The translations under genes and the position numbers were made by a program. The notes under the pieces are model-generated. The model ran no database searches, was not told where the DNA came from, and was given only the letters and a program-made list of their open reading frames with translations. DNA of 64,000 bases from Bacteroidota bacterium (GTDB lineage: Bacteria; Bacteroidota; Bacteroidia; Cytophagales; Cytophagaceae): positions 1 through 64,000 of the forward strand of contig JAEWYS010000011.1 of NCBI GenBank assembly GCA_023458555.1, given 5' to 3'. Below are positions 60,702-64,000 of the stretch, in pieces (the first letter of the stretch is position 1; the number at the start of each line of letters is the position of its first letter).

Positions 60702-61925
60702 ATGATTTGTACCATCTATTCCCATCGCACCGGATTTGACCGGTTAGTCGCAATACTTGAAGAAGCCTTTCCTTACGGACAAATCTCGGAGACTGAACAG
60801 GACGGCTTTCATATAGCAGAGCTGACTGTAAAAAGTGGTTTCTTCGGCTCTGCAAAGAAGCTGAAGATCAGTTACCGTCAGCGACTGGAATCCTCCTATC
60901 GGCTTACCAACATTAAGAGTTGCGCTCTTACGTCCAATCTGACCGGTTTGTATACGTATGTGGCTTCCCTTCCGGCAGCCAGACCGGAGATCCGGGAACT
61001 CTTTCTCCGGAAAATACAGACCGTCAACTCAGAATTTTCCATTATTCAGGAAAAGGGCGAATTTAAATCGCTTACAAGACTCATTGAATCTTTGGCACTC
61101 GAGTTTGATGCTTTTCTCTTCGTACAGGCCAACGTTCCGATCAGCAAAGCTGCGGGGCAGCATTTCCTGGACAGAAACCTGCAGCTGCTTCTTGATGCCA
61201 AAGGTAATTGCACGGTTGACGGCCTGCCGGTAAGTATCGACAGCCAGTATTATGATATACCGCAGGAAACACTCAGTGAATCTCAGAAAAACATAAAATC
61301 CGAAAACGAAGATCTTATAAGACAGCACGGAATCAAAATTAATCCTCACCTGCCCTGCTCACCGGATGCCACCCGGATCCCGCTACGTAGCCCAGAAGAG
61401 ATAGCCCGGCGGGTCAGTGTCCTGGCAATTATCAATCTGTTTGCCTTTGATTCTATAAGCGCTGACGAAGCAACAGCTTATCTGCAACGATATCATCTGC
61501 GGGATTTTGTCACATCCGGTGAAAAGGATCTGCTGCACAATCCCGATGAGGAAAAAAAGCGGCTCGCTACCTGGAAATGCGAGGCAATCTGGACCCTGAT
61601 GTGGGCGCTGGGGAAGGTGCCGGAGCTCGGTTTTCCCGATCAGCTCTGCCAGCTCAATGATATAGACCCGGCAGATTACCCGGCAGGTCCGGACAAGGAC
61701 CCCAACGATTTTATACAAGCGGCGCAAAGCAGCCGCTCCGCTGAAGAGATACTAATAGCCCGCGATCTATACTACCGCCTGCATTGGGCCTGTACAGATG
61801 CCAGATTCAGCAATACCAAAACGGACGAAGCTCATCCCGGTGTAGTTTACGAGCGGTACTATACCCTCAACTGGCTGACAGGCTATCAGGACCAGGAATG
61901 GGATGATATAACCTGCGATACCTGA
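60702..61925 (+). CDS. DUF4272 protein
   Basis: The 407-residue protein has an N-terminal domain of unknown type (about 1-165, I-C-T-I-Y-S-H-R-T-G-F-D-R). The C-terminal DUF4272 domain (about 200-400) has E-I-A-R-R-V-S-V-L-A-I-I-N, C-E-A-I-W-T-L-M-W-A-L-G, R-S-A-E-E-I and R-L-H-W-A-C-T-D-A. The second block ends in the usual N-W-L-T-G. DUF4272 proteins are often found next to toxin-immunity genes, but nothing here supports that role. It may share a transcript with the preceding gene. Confidence 0.85.
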   Translation: MICTIYSHRTGFDRLVAILEEAFPYGQISETEQDGFHIAELTVKSGFFGSAKKLKISYRQRLESSYRLTNIKSCALTSNLTGLYTYVASLPAARPEIRELFLRKIQTVNSEFSIIQEKGEFKSLTRLIESLALEFDAFLFVQANVPISKAAGQHFLDRNLQLLLDAKGNCTVDGLPVSIDSQYYDIPQETLSESQKNIKSENEDLIRQHGIKINPHLPCSPDATRIPLRSPEEIARRVSVLAIINLFAFDSISADEATAYLQRYHLRDFVTSGEKDLLHNPDEEKKRLATWKCEAIWTLMWALGKVPELGFPDQLCQLNDIDPADYPAGPDKDPNDFIQAAQSSRSAEEILIARDLYYRLHWACTDARFSNTKTDEAHPGVVYERYYTLNWLTGYQDQEWDDITCDT

Positions 61926-61964
61926 TCGTATATCTGTTTTTATTTAAAATCATAATGATACCGA

Positions 61965-62414
61965 ATGAAAATCATCTCCATACGTCAGAACCCGGAATAT
62001 ACGGACAAAGCCATTGCTTATTTCCAGCAAAGCTGGCCGGAAGTATCCCCCATCCTTTACGAAGACTGCATACGTCACAGCATCGGAGCCAGTCAGGCGT
62101 TGCCTCAATGGTATCTGTTGGAAAAAGAAGGAGAAATCATCGGTTGCGCCGGACTGGTCACCAACGATTTTATAAGCCGGATGGATCTGTATCCCTGGGT
62201 ATGCGCCATATACATAAACGAAGAACACCGCGGCAATGCTTATGGTACCCTTATGCTCGAGCAGGCAAAGAAAGACACCCTGGAAGCAGGATTCAAAAGC
62301 CTCTATCTCTGTACAGAGCATGTCGGCTATTATGAAAAATATGGATTTACTTATATTGGTCAGGGTTACCATCCCTGGGGAGAGGAATCAAGAATCTATC
62401 AGACGAAGTTGTAA
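61965..62414 (+). CDS. GNAT-family N-acetyltransferase
   Basis: The 149-residue enzyme has the GNAT fold: E-G-E-I-I-G-C-A-G-L-V near 55-65, C-A-I-Y-I-N-E-E-H-R-G-N-A-Y-G-T-L-M-L near 82-100 (the acetyl-CoA pyrophosphate loop R-G-N-A-Y-G). C-terminal Y-Y-E-K-Y-G-F-T-Y-I follows. The substrate amine is unknown. It starts 39 bp after the DUF4272 gene and 20 bp before the next gene, all on the plus strand. Confidence 0.92.
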   Translation: MKIISIRQNPEYTDKAIAYFQQSWPEVSPILYEDCIRHSIGASQALPQWYLLEKEGEIIGCAGLVTNDFISRMDLYPWVCAIYINEEHRGNAYGTLMLEQAKKDTLEAGFKSLYLCTEHVGYYEKYGFTYIGQGYHPWGEESRIYQTKL

Positions 62415-62434
62415 CAATTATTTATTGAATTAAT

Positions 62435-62896
62435 ATGAATCTGTTTAGTAACCTCTTTAACAAGAAAAAAAACGAATGTCCTCGTTGTCTGGGTAAAGGG
62501 CATGTGGATCTCAATGACATAAAGCGTCTCAGGAAAGAGCTGATCTGGGTTCCGGGTCAATGTGCATACTGTAACGGTCAGGGTAAAGTCGCATCCGATC
62601 TTCATACAAAAATCAGCCCTGACAATGCTTTCCTCACGACCGATTTATCTAGTAAAGAGAGGCGAGAACTACTCAGGGGAGACAGTACGATGCTCCGTCT
62701 TTCAGCCGAATACGAAAAATCCATATCCATATTCATTGAACAGATACGTTACCTTCATAAAGAGGGTAGAATGGATGCAAATACCATTACTAGCTTCTTG
62801 ATAATTTCCCGGTCTGGAGAAGAAGTGCCGCTCCAGGAAAAAGATGAACTGAAAAAATACATTGAGAAAATCATCATTCATCAGGAAGCTTCCTAA
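62435..62896 (+). CDS. Small protein with DnaJ-like zinc-finger motif
   Basis: The 153-residue cytoplasmic protein has two C-x-x-C pairs in the arrangement of a DnaJ central zinc finger (C-P-R-C-L-G-K-G near 16-23 and C-A-Y-C-N-G-Q-G near 44-51). A helical C-terminal region follows (about 75-150). A J-domain is absent. I recognise no named family. The Cys pairs suggest a structural zinc site and a role with unfolded or partner proteins is only a guess. Confidence 0.7.
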   Translation: MNLFSNLFNKKKNECPRCLGKGHVDLNDIKRLRKELIWVPGQCAYCNGQGKVASDLHTKISPDNAFLTTDLSSKERRELLRGDSTMLRLSAEYEKSISIFIEQIRYLHKEGRMDANTITSFLIISRSGEEVPLQEKDELKKYIEKIIIHQEAS

Positions 62897-62928
62897 ATTC
62901 CACAAATTATAAGCACTTTCTGCACCAT

Positions 62929-63360
62929 CTATTTTACCGGAGTAAAATAGGCGGTTCGCCCAAGTATCGGCGTACCTATATACCCCCTTACTTCCAGTTT
63001 GCCTTCATTGAGTTTCATCTCACAGCTATAGGTTTTGCCGCTTTTGGGATCATAGATCTCCCCGCCTTTCCATTTTCCGTCGCCGTACTCAAAACCTGTC
63101 AGGATTACCGCATTGAGCAACGCTCTGTCTCGCCGGCCTGCATCAGGATTTTTGCTGTCCTTTCGAAGTGTTTTTCCACCCTGCTCATAGGGCTCCTTCA
63201 TCCAGTCGATCTTTCCGAAGTATTTACCCTTGTTTTCATAAATTTCGATTTGTCCGTCTTTTTCCTCGTTGAGCCATTTGCCGACAATCGCATTGGCAGA
63301 CTGGGCATGGGAAGTACTACCGGCAACTATCAAAAACAGGAAGACAAGTATTCGTTTCAT
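62929..63360 (-). CDS. DUF2147 secreted protein
   Basis: This 143-residue protein has a signal peptide (about 1-19, T-S-H-A-Q) and the DUF2147 pattern. Features seen are I-V-G-K-W-L-N-E-E-K-D-G-Q-I-E-I-Y, K-D-S-K-N-P-D, G-F-E-Y-G-D-G-K-W-K-G-G-E-I-Y-D-P-K-S-G-K and G-T-P-I-L-G-R-T-A-Y-F. The fold is a lipocalin-like beta barrel in related structures; the function is unknown. It is convergent with the zinc-finger gene and single. Confidence 0.9.
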   Translation of the reverse strand: MKRILVFLFLIVAGSTSHAQSANAIVGKWLNEEKDGQIEIYENKGKYFGKIDWMKEPYEQGGKTLRKDSKNPDAGRRDRALLNAVILTGFEYGDGKWKGGEIYDPKSGKTYSCEMKLNEGKLEVRGYIGTPILGRTAYFTPVK

Positions 63361-63706
63361 GGCTTTATAACTTTAAAAACATCCATAGGGTTAGCAAACG
63401 ACGGACCGTTTTTTGGCAGAAAAGGATACCTCCGGAGCAATGTTTCATAGCCCCCAAACCCTGACATTAATTTCCCCTAACCTGAATTTGTCTTAAGCAC
63501 AAAACATCCGCTCGTCATTGAGCGGTACTGTATTTTATAGCTAATGGATCAGCTTCAGCAATCTTCCCCGATGCCGGCCTCCATACACTGCGCATTCATT
63601 TCCCGGATCACGAAATCTGCGTGTTTTGTAAAGCGCATGATTCATTTTGTCAAAGAAGGACTAATGAATAAGCATTAATAACGCAAAACGCTGTTTGACA
63701 AAATGA
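63361..63706. other. Intergenic region with a long inverted repeat
   Basis: TCATTTTGTCAAA at 63642-63654 is the exact reverse complement of 63694-63706, with a 39-base spacer. It lies directly after the stop codon of the T9SS gene on the minus strand. No T run follows, so it is not a standard terminator. The rest of the region shows nothing recognisable. Confidence 0.5.
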
Positions 63707-64000
63707 TTAATATACGACCAGTCTTTCTACGATTTTGTATTCATCTCCCAATGCCTGTAACATATATATTCCCGGTTCTAATGAGCCTATATCCAGTGTT
63801 TCTCCGGCAGTATACAATTCGTTTTCATAAACATTTTGCCCGTCCGCACTATAAATAGTAACATGCAAGAAGGTTTTCACCTTTTCTTTTCCATTTATTC
63901 TTATTTGACTTTCAGCAGCCGGATTGGGATATATGAACAGGGGTGTAGCGAATAAGGCTTTTTTAGTTCTCAGGACGCCATCCGATCCATAAATCACATA
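63707..64000 (-). CDS. Secreted protein, C-terminal T9SS sorting domain (cut by window edge)
   Basis: The frame is open through the window edge, so the true start lies beyond base 64000; a GTG at 63997 is not a credible start. The visible 97 residues contain the last part of an unknown domain, then the T9SS type A signal beginning F-I-Y-P-N-P-A-A near 20 and ending in K-I-V-E-R-L-V-V-Y. The identity of the missing domain cannot be judged. It is the sixth T9SS product of the window. Confidence 0.85.
   Translation of the reverse strand, partial: YVIYGSDGVLRTKKALFATPLFIYPNPAAESQIRINGKEKVKTFLHVTIYSADGQNVYENELYTAGETLDIGSLEPGIYMLQALGDEYKIVERLVVY

Overview
The window looks like chromosomal DNA of a Bacteroidota bacterium, probably of the Cytophagales/Chitinophagales/Sphingobacteriales type. 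Six secreted proteins end in type IX secretion (T9SS) sorting domains. Most genes lack a clear Shine-Dalgarno sequence. Lipoprotein and AraC gene types, an RHS-type fragment and a pinensin-like lanthipeptide cluster are also typical of that phylum. No tRNA, rRNA or CRISPR array was seen.

Layout. 1-440: the right end of an IS3-family element abutting a decayed copy of a gene that survives intact at 21.7 kb. 0.7-3.8 kb: a free-standing adenylation-thiolation-reductase enzyme. 4.1-9.7 kb: two T9SS proteins around an AraC-type regulator. 9.9-15.3 kb: an alkyl-sulfatase gene and an arsenic operon (arsR, DUF6428, arsenate reductase, ACR3), each bracketed by copies of an intergenic repeat of about 143 bp. 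15.4-17.4 kb: two methyltransferase genes and an XRE regulator. 17.5-23.5 kb: small ORFs, then a tight five-gene operon encoding two transglutaminase-like paralogues, a short RHS-core protein with a zincin (HEIGH) tip, and two secreted paralogues that could be its immunity proteins. 23.6-25.3 kb: a thioredoxin-reductase-like flavoprotein and a methyltransferase.

25.4-40.4 kb is the centrepiece, a class I lanthipeptide locus of the split-LanB, pinensin-like type. One operon on the minus strand carries the precursor peptide, a LanC cyclase with a C-terminal extension, a C39-peptidase ABC transporter, an HlyD-type adaptor, the LanB glutamylation-type protein and a separate elimination-domain protein. 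Facing it is an unusual methyltransferase (zinc ribbon, carnosine N-methyltransferase-like domain, PqqD-like C-terminus). A second minus-strand unit encodes a 13-motif YCF48/BNR T9SS protein, another T9SS protein and a DUF4625 lipoprotein. Variants of the palindrome TGCAACAATGTTGCA sit in front of all these units and in front of the flavoprotein gene, which suggests one shared regulator encoded elsewhere.

40.8-64 kb is ordinary accessory and housekeeping content: DEAD-box helicase with a cold-shock protein, SDR, MgtC, aldo/keto reductase, T9SS proteins, two membrane-anchored AraC regulators, a YCII/DGPF protein with its ECF42-type sigma factor, an alpha/beta hydrolase with an outer-membrane protein, an NAPE-PLD-like hydrolase, DUF2911, Crp/Fnr with an SMR pump, DUF1801, an AlkD-like HEAT protein, DUF4272, GNAT, DUF2147, and the 3' end of another T9SS gene at the window edge. 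Several intergenic stretches hold what look like decayed gene ends.
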